This document shows positions 36,479-44,546 of a stretch of DNA of 64,000 bases, piece by piece. The position numbers and the translations under genes are program-made. Every line of letters begins with the position of its first letter. Positions within the stretch are counted from its first letter, which is position 1. The stretch is from assembly GCF_000377505.1 (NCBI RefSeq), contig NZ_KB898185.1, forward strand, positions 186,001 through 250,000, in the 5' to 3' direction. The notes beneath the pieces are model-generated. The model saw only the letters and a program-made list of their open reading frames with translations, was not told the DNA's origin and ran no database searches. Origin of the DNA: Paenibacillus massiliensis 2301065 = DSM 16942 (GTDB taxonomy: Bacteria > Bacillota > Bacilli > Paenibacillales > Paenibacillaceae).

Positions 36479-37455
36479 TGCCCGGCCAACGCCTTCACAA
36501 CCTCACTGACAAGTCCCTTGGCGCTGATCGGTCCACCATACGCCCACATCCGTTGATCTATCGCATAGACACGCTGCTGTTTGACGAACTCCAATTCGTT
36601 CCACAACGCATTGGCTTTCAGTTGATCCTGCAATCCGCCTATGCTGTCCATGTTTAAATAAATCAAAGAAGCATCCTCGTAATCCATTAACGCTTCTACC
36701 GTTGTCACCGTCACGCCTCGTTGTTCAAAAATGTCAGGCCGATAGACGGGATGTAAGCCGATTTCTTTCATGATTCGCGCACCTTGGGAATTACCGGTGA
36801 ACAACCATACGGAAGGACCTGATTGACCAGGTGTCATTTGGGCAAATACAACATTCGCTCCCGCTTGATTCGCCGCTTCCAGCTTCCCTTTGGCCTCATC
36901 ATACACCTTTTGCAAATCCTCAAGCTGCTTCTCGGCTTCAGCCTCTTTGCCTACCATATCTGCAATCACACGGAAAGTCTCCGTCATTTCATCGTACTGC
37001 TCCTTCCCTTCCGGTGGATAGGGATCGAAGACCATGGTCGGCGCAATGGCATTTAGCTTCTCATAGTTCTTTTGAACAAAGTACACATTGGTCAAAATGA
37101 GATCCGGCTGAAGCTCGGCAATGATTTCGAGATTAGGCTCCTGCCGGCCACCGACATCCACAACCTCGGGTCCCAAAGCAGGCTGTATATTCACCAAGGT
37201 GTTAAAGCCTGTTGGAGAATCAATATCTGCCACACCTACCGGCGTAATTCCGAGCGCCAGCAGATCTTCCGTGTAATTAAAATCCAATGCCACGATTCTT
37301 TTTGGCGTTTCGGTCAACCTTACTTCGCCTAACGGATGCTTGAATATACGAGCCTCTTCCATGTCGGACTCTGGCTGCCGATTCTCGGAACAGCCGGTCA
37401 ACATCACTACAACCAAAACAATAGCTGTAAAGATAAATCCTTGTCTAACTACCAT
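36475..37455 (-). CDS. Siderophore-binding lipoprotein of the iron ABC transporter
   Basis: 326 residues. Signal peptide with lipobox VVMLTGC, then a FhuD/FepB-type binding fold: KRIVALDFNYTEDLLALGI, PNLEIIAELQPDLILTN and the C-terminal RVYAIDQRMWAYGGPISA. It captures ferric siderophore outside the membrane and passes it to the fused permease. The ATG at 37455 is chosen because it gives a proper signal peptide; a Fur box lies 24 nt upstream of it. Confidence 0.92.
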   Translation of the reverse strand: MVVRQGFIFTAIVLVVVMLTGCSENRQPESDMEEARIFKHPLGEVRLTETPKRIVALDFNYTEDLLALGITPVGVADIDSPTGFNTLVNIQPALGPEVVDVGGRQEPNLEIIAELQPDLILTNVYFVQKNYEKLNAIAPTMVFDPYPPEGKEQYDEMTETFRVIADMVGKEAEAEKQLEDLQKVYDEAKGKLEAANQAGANVVFAQMTPGQSGPSVWLFTGNSQGARIMKEIGLHPVYRPDIFEQRGVTVTTVEALMDYEDASLIYLNMDSIGGLQDQLKANALWNELEFVKQQRVYAIDQRMWAYGGPISAKGLVSEVVKALAGQ

Positions 37456-37478
37456 CCTTATGCGCCCCTCTCTATGAA

Positions 37479-37493
37479 TGATAACGATTATCA
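37479..37493. promoter_or_regulatory. Fur box upstream of the siderophore uptake operon
   Basis: TGATAACGATTATCA matches the 7-1-7 consensus TGATAATNATTATCA at all but one position. It is 24 nt upstream of the binding-protein start, so iron repression of the operon is expected. Confidence 0.88.
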
Positions 37494-37551
37494 CATACAT
37501 TCACAGTTCAGCTCTACCCGAGAAAGACGCTCAGCCGCCTATTAAGGACGG

Positions 37552-37592
37552 CAAAACGGATATACATCAGATGACGATGCATATCCGTTTCG
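37552..37592 (-). terminator. Hairpin terminator after the AraC regulator
   Basis: AAACGGATAT pairs with ATATCCGTTT, with an inner CATC/GATG; on the minus strand the stem ends in CCGTTTTG. It separates the regulator gene from the downstream Fur-controlled operon. Confidence 0.7.
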
Positions 37593-37611
37593 ATTGTAAA
37601 GGATTCCGTTT

Positions 37612-38601
37612 TTATCGTTCAAGATGCTGACCATATTGGCTTGGATTGCAACCGTATTGTTTTCTGAAGGCGGCAGCGAATTGACTCGGGTTGCTATATC
37701 CAACGACCATGGCCACATCGCACACCCTCATCCGACTCGTCTCCAGCAGCCATGCTGCTTTTTGCATTCGTTGTTCGCGTACATATTCAAAGATCGTTTT
37801 ATCAAATACCGTGCGGAAGCCTGTTTTTAGCTTGGTTGTACCCATTCCCGCTATTTTCGCCAACTCCCGAATGGACAGAGGGTGATCCAAGTGCTCAGTG
37901 ATCACCCTGCGAACGTTATGCAGCTTCTCCAAATCACTGCGGCGGAGTGTCGTTAATTCTTTGCTCAGCCGATCATATGTCGGCAGCTCATGAATAAAGA
38001 GGGTGACTAATTCGAGCACCTTACTTTCCATAAACAATCGCTTCAGCGCCCCGTCATATTCACACGTCCACATCGCCTGCAAAATCGCTTGAACAGCCGG
38101 TGAAATGGCTTGACCGCGAATCGTGTTTTTATATGCATTCAGCATCTGCCGCAGTTTGCGATTCTCCTCCCCGTCGGCAAAATACGCATCCAATATACCC
38201 GGACTCATTCGAATCTTAATCGCATTGTTCTGGATCGCTGAGCTTGTCTCCAAATAGACTTTGGTGTGATGGGTAAAGAACACCGTACTCTCCGGACCGG
38301 ATAAATTCGTACAAACGGCATTATTCCATTCACAGTAGCTTTCGCCGCTTAGGCGATAAACCAACCCCAAAACCTGGCACTCTTGGTCGATTCTCAATCT
38401 CAGATTTTGATGCAGACTTAAACGCTCCAGTAACACTTCCATCCCCGGACGAATGACCATGCGATGAATCGTACCATTTCCAATTTCATTCGGAAGGATC
38501 AGTTGTTGTCCCCAACTAGAACGAGACAGTTTTCTCTCCAGCCCCAGCGATAAATGATCCATATATTCGTGCATGCCGGTTAATTTGAATTCGTGCTGCA
38601 T
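37612..38601 (-). CDS. AraC family regulator, siderophore-type
   Basis: 329 residues. The C-terminal 100 residues hold the AraC double HTH (IRELAKIAGMGTTKLKTGF, CDVAMVVGYSNPSQFAAAF), where the MGTTKLK helix resembles PchR/YbtA and Bacillus Btr-like regulators that bind a siderophore and activate uptake genes. The N-terminal 200 residues would be the ligand domain. The start follows GAGGAAG and a Fur-like dyad is 25 nt upstream. Located directly upstream of the uptake operon in the same direction. Confidence 0.88.
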   Translation of the reverse strand: MQHEFKLTGMHEYMDHLSLGLERKLSRSSWGQQLILPNEIGNGTIHRMVIRPGMEVLLERLSLHQNLRLRIDQECQVLGLVYRLSGESYCEWNNAVCTNLSGPESTVFFTHHTKVYLETSSAIQNNAIKIRMSPGILDAYFADGEENRKLRQMLNAYKNTIRGQAISPAVQAILQAMWTCEYDGALKRLFMESKVLELVTLFIHELPTYDRLSKELTTLRRSDLEKLHNVRRVITEHLDHPLSIRELAKIAGMGTTKLKTGFRTVFDKTIFEYVREQRMQKAAWLLETSRMRVCDVAMVVGYSNPSQFAAAFRKQYGCNPSQYGQHLER

Positions 38602-38625
38602 AAAGCCACTTCCTCGATATCTATA

Positions 38626-38640
38626 TGAGTATTATTCTCA
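38626..38640. promoter_or_regulatory. Fur-like box upstream of the AraC regulator
   Basis: TGAGTATTATTCTCA agrees with the 7-1-7 Fur consensus at about 11 of 14 defined positions and lies 25 nt upstream of the start codon. It is weaker than the operon site at 37479. Confidence 0.55.
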
Positions 38641-38779
38641 TTATAGATTACAAGCTGGAACGATGCAGGATTATTTTAGCCTACTCAACAGAATGAAAAA
38701 GTCCGCTCTTCTGATCCTCAATGGCTTCTTAGAGCAACTTACTCTTACATGGCCCTATCACGCCTAGTGCTCCTTGATC

Positions 38780-39223
38780 TTAATCATTCAGGTTGAGCAG
38801 CTTCTGACTGATAAAGATTTCGTTCAAACCTATAGCAGTTGCTATTGCAAAATCCGTTAATTTACTATCATATGGATGGATATCAAGTCTCTTTAGTTTG
38901 AATTTGAAATTTCCTATGGCTAGGTTACTGTCATTGTATCTATAATCAATAAACTTTCTCACGCCATCATAGACGGAACATATAACCATAGGGAATGCTA
39001 ATTCCCAATCCATATTATCTCTCAAATCCTCCTGTAGTCGTGCCTCATTTTCAAAGACGATCCCTCCATCATAAGGCTCAATTTCGAAATCTATGATGGC
39101 GAAGCGTCCTGGCGGCCCAGACTGTCTAATGTATCTGGCTTGCTTCTCAACACGTTCATCCACAGAAATAATCGATACTTTGTCTTTTTCATAAGGTGGA
39201 AATATCCAAAGTTGATTTGGCAC
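38780..39223 (-). CDS. Hypothetical protein, 147 aa
   Basis: GTG start at 39223 with GGGGGGAC upstream. Soluble; segments FPPYEKDKVSIISVDERVE, GRFAIIDFEIEPYDGG and FKFKLKRLDIHPYDSKL suggest a beta-rich protein. Family not recognised. AT-richer than its neighbours, which may indicate transfer. Confidence 0.7.
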   Translation of the reverse strand: MPNQLWIFPPYEKDKVSIISVDERVEKQARYIRQSGPPGRFAIIDFEIEPYDGGIVFENEARLQEDLRDNMDWELAFPMVICSVYDGVRKFIDYRYNDSNLAIGNFKFKLKRLDIHPYDSKLTDFAIATAIGLNEIFISQKLLNLND

Positions 39224-39272
39224 TCGTAAAGTCCCCCCAGATCATTCACTATATCCTTACTCTATTACTTAT

Positions 39273-39422
39273 TTATTTGGGTTCACAGTCTTTACATGCA
39301 GTCGCCTGTATAACGGAATAACCACAATTCTCACAATTCATTTTATAGTTCTCCTCAATATATTTATAGACCGTTTGATTTTCTTTAATTACGTCTTCTC
39401 TTGCAGTAGGTTTATCCTTCAA
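39273..39422 (-). CDS. Small zinc-ribbon-like protein, 49 aa
   Basis: An open frame of 49 codons from TTG at 39422: a helix (AREDVIKENQTVYKYIEENY) followed by NCENCGY and ACKDCEP, two CxxC pairs that could bind zinc. Codon use looks natural and the frame ends cleanly. The TTG start lacks a strong ribosome binding site; the ATG before NCENC would give only 22 residues. Directly after the histidine kinase gene, 6 nt past its stop. Confidence 0.5.
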   Translation of the reverse strand: MKDKPTAREDVIKENQTVYKYIEENYKMNCENCGYSVIQATACKDCEPK

Positions 39423-39428
39423 TGGGCT

Positions 39429-40508
39429 TCAATTTCGCTTTGGCCCCAATGGGAGCCTGATCGTAAAAATTGAACCTCGATTAAGCTCGCTTTCTACCTC
39501 AATCGATCCTTCGCACAAATCGACAATACGCTTTACCAGCGTTAAACCGAGTCCGTTCCCCGCCGTTGTGCGAGAAGCATCGCCTTGATAAAATTTGTCA
39601 AACATCCGCCGCATCGTCTCTTTGCTCATCCCGCATCCTTGGTCCTCAAGCCGAAACACCGCGTCCCCTCCGCATTGCCATAAGCCAACCTTTAGCGTCC
39701 CGCCGCTGTTCGAATGCTTGATCGCATTATCCAACAAATTGATCCACACCTGCTGAATCATATTTTTATTGCTGCATATTTCGATCTCGTCGTCCAAAGC
39801 AAGCTCCAAATTGAGGTTGCGGGTATTCCATTTCGGCTCCAGCATCAGAATCGCCAGCCTGACTTGCTCGTCCAAGCGGTAGGCGGACTTTTCACTCACA
39901 ATTTCAATATTCTCTACCTTTGACAAGTTGAGAATACTGGTCGACAAGCCGACCAATCGTTCAGATTCCTGGATAATGCTGTCCAAGTAGTCTTGTTTGT
40001 CCGCCTCACTCAGGCCGCCCTTCTTCAACAATTTGGCGAAGCCGCTGATAGAGGCTATGGGGGTCTTGAATTCATGAGAGAAATTTCGCACGAAATCGCT
40101 GCGCAACGTTTCAATCCCCCTTAGCTCCTGCACCATTTTGTTAAAGCTCGCCGCCAGCGCATCCAGTTCAAAAACAATACTGCCCTTCGCTCTCACCTCA
40201 GCGGAAAAATCTCCCTTCGCAACCTTATCGGTGGCTTCCATCATATCCCGGATTGGTCTCACCGAGCGTCTGCTCAGCAGCGCGGCAATGACCACTCCCA
40301 GAAAAAGGCTGATATATAACAACACATACACCCCGCGCATGGGCTCAGGGTTACTCATGTCAAGCAGGCCTGCCCGATAAAGTAAAAAAGCAAGGAAACC
40401 TGCCGAACCAATAGATAGCACCATGACTACAAACACCAATGCCACCAAGGAAAACGCCAGACTGATTTTTTGTGGAAATATCCTTCGCCTTCTTGGCATC
40501 CTCTTCAT
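39429..40508 (-). CDS. Sensor histidine kinase with HAMP domain
   Basis: About 359 residues: membrane spans near 15-37 and 47-66 with almost no loop between, so an intramembrane-type sensor, then HAMP (RRSVRPIRDMMEATDKVAKG), phospho-His in FVRNFSHEFKTPIASISG, N box INLLDNAIKHSN and G boxes LEDQGCGMS and GNGLGLTLVKRIV. The small sensor resembles kinases that work with ABC exporters in antibiotic sensing. Start at 40508 is 4 nt after the regulator stop; ATG at 40499 has better spacing to GAGGGG and is an alternative. Confidence 0.9.
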   Translation of the reverse strand: MKRMPRRRRIFPQKISLAFSLVALVFVVMVLSIGSAGFLAFLLYRAGLLDMSNPEPMRGVYVLLYISLFLGVVIAALLSRRSVRPIRDMMEATDKVAKGDFSAEVRAKGSIVFELDALAASFNKMVQELRGIETLRSDFVRNFSHEFKTPIASISGFAKLLKKGGLSEADKQDYLDSIIQESERLVGLSTSILNLSKVENIEIVSEKSAYRLDEQVRLAILMLEPKWNTRNLNLELALDDEIEICSNKNMIQQVWINLLDNAIKHSNSGGTLKVGLWQCGGDAVFRLEDQGCGMSKETMRRMFDKFYQGDASRTTAGNGLGLTLVKRIVDLCEGSIEVESELNRGSIFTIRLPLGPKRN

Positions 40509-40512
40509 CCCC

Positions 40513-41187
40513 TCACCCACGCTTCACCATCTTGTACCCCAACCCGCGCACCGTCACAATCTCAAAATCAGGATTGTTCTTGAATTTGTCGCGCAATCGA
40601 TTGATATGGACATTCAGGGTATGGCTGTCTATCTCCGTTTCCATCCCCCAAATTTCCTCCATTAAATGCATACGGGTAAAAATTCTGTCGGGATAGCTCA
40701 TCAGCTTAAACAGCAAATAAAACTCCTTTTGGGGTAGAAAGGTCTGCACCTCTCCTCTCGTAACCGTTAGAGCGCTGTAATCCAACGTAGTATCTCCCAG
40801 CATGAGCTTGTGTTCACTGACAATCTGCGCCCTACGTAGCAGCGCCTTGATGCGGAACAGCAGCTCCTGCTCGTCGAACGGCTTCGTCATATAATCATCC
40901 GTACCAGCAAGGAAGCCGTGATGCTTATCCGTGATTTCATGTGCAGCCGTGACCATCAGAATCGGGATATGGTCCCCGGCGCTGCGTAATTCCTTGCATA
41001 GTTGATAACCGTCCATCTCCGGCATCATCAGGTCCAGTACAATCAAATCAAATCGCTGCTCCTCCATCCTGCTCAGCGCTTCGAGCCCGTTCTTAACCGG
41101 ATGGGCATTAAAGCCTCCATGCTTGAGTACAGCACATAGCAGCTTTTGCGTATTGGCATCATCTTCGACCACAAGTATATCAAACAC
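40513..41187 (-). CDS. OmpR/PhoB-family response regulator
   Basis: 224 residues. Receiver with ILVVEDDANTQKLL, phospho-Asp in LIVLDLMMPEMDG and Lys in YMTKPFDEQE, then a winged-helix domain (SHTLNVHINRLRDKF, VTVRGLGYKMV). The GTG at 41187 lies 6 nt after GAGGGGGAG, so the longer frame is not used. Forms an operon with the kinase and is divergent from the ABC transporter it probably controls. Confidence 0.93.
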   Translation of the reverse strand: MFDILVVEDDANTQKLLCAVLKHGGFNAHPVKNGLEALSRMEEQRFDLIVLDLMMPEMDGYQLCKELRSAGDHIPILMVTAAHEITDKHHGFLAGTDDYMTKPFDEQELLFRIKALLRRAQIVSEHKLMLGDTTLDYSALTVTRGEVQTFLPQKEFYLLFKLMSYPDRIFTRMHLMEEIWGMETEIDSHTLNVHINRLRDKFKNNPDFEIVTVRGLGYKMVKRG

Positions 41188-41330
41188 TGTCCACTCCCCC
41201 TCGATCCTATCATTATTATACTGTTCCAACATAAACCGAACATCAACTCCGACTCGCTGCATCGCTTGAGGTTCAGTTGATATTTAGCAATTAAAGTTCA
41301 GGTTATCCCATCAAAAAGAGAGGTTATGAA

Positions 41331-42284
41331 ATGAGATCAAGCAGAACAGGCAACATTGGCAGTGCCAATGCCATCCATCTTGAGAATGTCAGCAAAAACT
41401 TTGGCGATTACCCGGCCGTGCACAATCTTTCATTGGAGGTGAACCGGGGAGAAGTTGTCGGATTCCTTGGACTGAACGGTGCCGGCAAGACCACGACCAT
41501 CAAAATGCTCCTGTCCCTGCTGAGACCATCATCCGGCAGCATCCACATGCTGGGGAGCAAGGTTGACGCCGGCAATTACAAGCTATGGGAAAAGGTTGGC
41601 TATTTGGAGGAGGCAACCTTTTATCCAGAACTTACGGTCAAGGAAAATTTGGACATTGCACGCAGAATGCATCTTCTCTCTGATCGCAATTGCATTGCTC
41701 GCGTCATCCAGCAGCTTAACCTGGGCGCCCATCAGGACAAGCAGGCCAAGAAGCTTTCCCTGGGAAACAAGCAACGGCTAGGATTGGCAAAGGCTATGCT
41801 CCACAACCCGGAGGTATTGATTCTGGACGAGCCGATCAACGGACTTGACCCGGCCAGTGTCGTCGAAATCCGGGAGCTGCTGCTCGACTTGTCGCGCAAT
41901 CGTGGCATCACCATCCTCATTTCCAGCCACCTGTTAGAAGAATTATCCAAGCTGGTGGACCGTATAAGCATCATGCACAAAGGGCAACTCATCCAGGACA
42001 TGAAAGTGAACCAACTGGAGCAATCCCTGCAAAAAAGTTTAATCCTGGACGGGCGCAATCGCGTTGCACTGATGCGTATTCTCACAGAGCATGGGTACAG
42101 CTATGAAGAAGCCGCTGACGGGCGCTTGGTCTTGGCAGAAGGCCGCGCGATAGCGCAGCCGGAGAGGCTGGCAGAACTGTTGGCACGAACGGGCCAGCCA
42201 CCGACTCACCTGAGCGTCGTTACGGAAGATCTGGAAGGTTATTTCTTGCGCATGATCCGTACAGAAGGGAGGAAGCAAGCATGA
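41331..42284 (+). CDS. ABC transporter ATP-binding protein (multidrug/lantibiotic-export type)
   Basis: 317 residues. Walker A GLNGAGKTTTIK, signature KLSLGNKQRLGLAKAM and Walker B VLILDEPINGLDP; the C-terminal 80 residues form the extra domain of the BcrA/DrrA subgroup. GAGAGGT precedes the ATG. The stop overlaps the permease start in ATGA. Likely exporter of an antibiotic or self-protection pump, under the divergent two-component system. Confidence 0.93.
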   Translation: MRSSRTGNIGSANAIHLENVSKNFGDYPAVHNLSLEVNRGEVVGFLGLNGAGKTTTIKMLLSLLRPSSGSIHMLGSKVDAGNYKLWEKVGYLEEATFYPELTVKENLDIARRMHLLSDRNCIARVIQQLNLGAHQDKQAKKLSLGNKQRLGLAKAMLHNPEVLILDEPINGLDPASVVEIRELLLDLSRNRGITILISSHLLEELSKLVDRISIMHKGQLIQDMKVNQLEQSLQKSLILDGRNRVALMRILTEHGYSYEEAADGRLVLAEGRAIAQPERLAELLARTGQPPTHLSVVTEDLEGYFLRMIRTEGRKQA

Positions 42285-42982
42285 AGCTCCTTTCTCTCAT
42301 TCATAACGAAGCTCGTAAGATATGGCGGTCTGTCGTCTTTTGGGTCATGCTTGGGGCCTTTACAGCATTGCCCTTAATGATTGCTGTATTCAACAGTTCC
42401 GCAGCCCATTGGGAAGCCTACTTCGCAGATCTGCTCGGCTCCATAGGCTCCTTGCTGGTCGTAGGATTCGCCTTCACCTCCGCTTGGGTGTTTGGAGCGG
42501 AGTACACCAACAATACCATCAAGGACATCCTTGTTAAGCCGGTCCCCAAGACCTATACGGTATTGGCCAAATTTATCGCCATCGCGATGTGGAATACAGG
42601 AATGGCTGTTTTCACCTTTTCGGTAATCACAGGCGCGGGTTTCCTGATTGGCGTCAGCGGAGGCTCCGTATCCACCATTTTGCATTTTTTCTGGCCGTTC
42701 ATGGCCGCTTCCCTGCTGATTATGCTCATCAGCACAACGAGCGCGTTAATCGCCAATCTCACCCGAGGGTACCTCGCTCCTATCGGAGTCATCTTTGTCA
42801 TCGTGATCGTCTCGAATGTGGTCGTGCAGTTAGGCTACGGACCTTATTTTCCTTGGACGATTCCAGTTCTACTGCTAACCGGTTCAGAGCTCGGCTTGAT
42901 CAGTATGGTGATACTGGCTGCCACAGGGATAGCAGGGTTCGCCGGAACCGTGGCTTGGTGGCGATTTGCCGAGCATAAGTAG
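42281..42982 (+). CDS. ABC-2 type permease
   Basis: 233 residues with six predicted membrane spans (LSLIHNEARKIWRSVVFWV at the N-terminus, FGAEYTNNTIKDILVKPVPK in the first cytoplasmic loop), typical of ABC-2/BcrB-like permeases that pair with the upstream ATPase. Starts within the ATPase stop codon overlap. Substrate unknown. Confidence 0.9.
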   Translation: MKLLSLIHNEARKIWRSVVFWVMLGAFTALPLMIAVFNSSAAHWEAYFADLLGSIGSLLVVGFAFTSAWVFGAEYTNNTIKDILVKPVPKTYTVLAKFIAIAMWNTGMAVFTFSVITGAGFLIGVSGGSVSTILHFFWPFMAASLLIMLISTTSALIANLTRGYLAPIGVIFVIVIVSNVVVQLGYGPYFPWTIPVLLLTGSELGLISMVILAATGIAGFAGTVAWWRFAEHK

Positions 42983-43127
42983 CAGCCCTGCTTGGAAAAA
43001 TATAGCCCCCCGGTATCGACGCATTCATATACATTTCAATATGAATGGCATCTTATCCTTCTACCTCATATTGCCTAAGGATTGGGGTCACATCAGCAAT
43101 AATCTGGTTACACTTTGTAATGGAAGT

Positions 43128-43229
43128 ATGGACGAGGATTGCCAACAACAGTTGATAATTGCCTTTATCCTGGCAGTTCGCCGCTTTGATCTAGTCGTTA
43201 TGAATAAATGGACAGGCTATGTGGAGTAA
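43128..43229 (+). other. Possible 33-residue peptide or gene fragment
   Basis: ATG at 43128 opens MDEDCQQQLIIAFILAVRRF and continues to a stop inside the following hairpin. It could be a short hydrophobic peptide or the 3' end of a lost gene. No ribosome binding site worth the name precedes it. The rest of the space 42983-43310 shows nothing else. Confidence 0.2.
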
Positions 43230-43255
43230 GCCTCACATGGTCTGTCCATTTTTTA
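43207..43255 (+). terminator. Rho-independent terminator after the ABC exporter
   Basis: ATGGACAG pairs with CTGTCCAT with a second pairing ATGTG/CACAT inside and a following TTTTTTA. Confidence 0.85.
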
Positions 43256-43310
43256 TTCTCGTACTATAATTTTATCTACGTTTCAAATTGGATTCCCTGA
43301 AAGAGATAAA

Positions 43311-43362
43311 TGATAATAATTATCAATTTCATCTTCCCAAGTCAAAGCCAATCTATTATAAT
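43311..43362 (+). promoter_or_regulatory. Perfect Fur box and promoter upstream of the FadR-type regulator
   Basis: TGATAATAATTATCA at 43311-43325 is a perfect 7-1-7 Fur-family box. A candidate promoter follows: TTCCCA at 43334, 17 nt, TATAAT at 43357. The box lies just upstream of the -35 element, a position that could also suit another Fur-family member or an activator role. Confidence 0.75.
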
Positions 43363-43410
43363 ACTACCTATATACCAAACATCCTACGTTTAAATAAAGG
43401 AGTGATGCTG

Positions 43411-44082
43411 TTGTTAACTCAGACGCAACGTTTAACCTTGGTGGAGCAGGTAGCCTCCCAGATCCAGGGGAAGATCGAAAACAACGAATGGCAAGTAGGG
43501 ATGCGTATTCCCCCAGAGCCCGAACTGATGGAACAACTTCAAGTCAGCCGCAATACCTTGAGGGAAGCTATTCGGGCTTTAACATATGCGGGGCTGCTGA
43601 GGACCAGACAAGGGGATGGGACCTATGTCTGCTCCTCAAGTGTTTTGGGGGCAGTGATTGAAAAGGTGATTCAGCACACCGATAGGCTTGAGAGCCTGGA
43701 GGTTCGATACGCCATGGAAAGAGAGGCTGCTACCCTGGCTACGCTCAGGAGAAGCGAAGAAGATTTGGAGGCCATTCGGTCATGCTTGGAGCAGTGCAGA
43801 CAAGCAGCGAGCCAACAGGATCTCAAAGCTTATGCTCACTGGGATGTCGAGTTTCATAAAATGGTGATTGCTGCTTCGCATAACCAATTGATGTCAAATT
43901 TGTATAATCATATTTCCGAGGCGCTGCAAAACACGATTTTAGAAACGACGGACTTCAAAAATGCAGCTTTTTATCACGACTCACATGAACTGCTTTATCA
44001 AGCCATTGTGAATCAAGATTGCCATCAAGCCGAGGAAGCTGTTCGCTCATACATTGAAAAGGCTCGTGCTACACTATGCTAA
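43411..44082 (+). CDS. GntR/FadR-family (FCD domain) transcriptional regulator
   Basis: 223 residues from the TTG at 43411, 8 nt after AAAGGAG (ATG at 43405 is an alternative but too close). Winged helix RIPPEPELMEQLQVSRNTLR and REAIRALTYAGLLRTRQGDG, then an FCD helical ligand domain with metal-type residues in HWDVEFHKMVIAASHN and YHDSHELLYQAI. It precedes the MFS transporter gene in the same direction and probably regulates it. Ligand unknown. Confidence 0.9.
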   Translation: MLTQTQRLTLVEQVASQIQGKIENNEWQVGMRIPPEPELMEQLQVSRNTLREAIRALTYAGLLRTRQGDGTYVCSSSVLGAVIEKVIQHTDRLESLEVRYAMEREAATLATLRRSEEDLEAIRSCLEQCRQAASQQDLKAYAHWDVEFHKMVIAASHNQLMSNLYNHISEALQNTILETTDFKNAAFYHDSHELLYQAIVNQDCHQAEEAVRSYIEKARATLC

Positions 44083-44267
44083 ATGAAGCACTTTAAATGC
44101 ACGAGCACGACTAGACCCAAGAATAACAGGTTTGGAGCTTTTTGACGTGCTACTCCGTTATTTTCTTGTCCGTGGGACGAAAACAGCAATTGGTTATTTC
44201 ACGAATGTTCCTCAAAAATTCGCCGATTCTGACTTAGGACGCGAACACCCCTGTACTGGGTGGCGAA

Positions 44268-44462
44268 ATGGAAACTGCAATTCAGCAGTCCCTTGCTGAG
44301 CAATCATCAGGAAGAATAACTCCGGTGATTGCTCACCTAGAGAGAGCAGATCAAATTGTTATCGTGACGGCAGATGCTTCAAGAACAAGACTAGTACGAA
44401 GCACCCTTGCCGCTGCTGGATATTACAATCGACTATATCACGCACAATTTAGTAACAAATAA
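44268..44462 (+). other. Short open frame of uncertain status with 10-bp inverted repeat
   Basis: A 64-codon frame starts METAIQQSLAEQSSGRITPV and ends LYHAQFSNK. It overlaps a perfect 10-bp inverted repeat, TGAGCAATCA at 44297 and TGATTGCTCA at 44326. It may be the remains of a gene or a leader peptide of the transporter; there is no clear ribosome binding site. The rest of 44083-44546 shows nothing I can name. Confidence 0.25.
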
Positions 44463-44546
44463 TGCATCCCCTCTTAAGGGCACTTCTTCTACAAGGAAGA
44501 AATTGACGATCAATTAACCTAAAACTAAAGCGTAGGAGGAAGCCTT

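Noticed and set aside
44268..44462. A confident CDS call for the 64-codon frame before the MFS gene
   Set aside because: No ribosome binding site or recognisable homology; it is listed only as uncertain.
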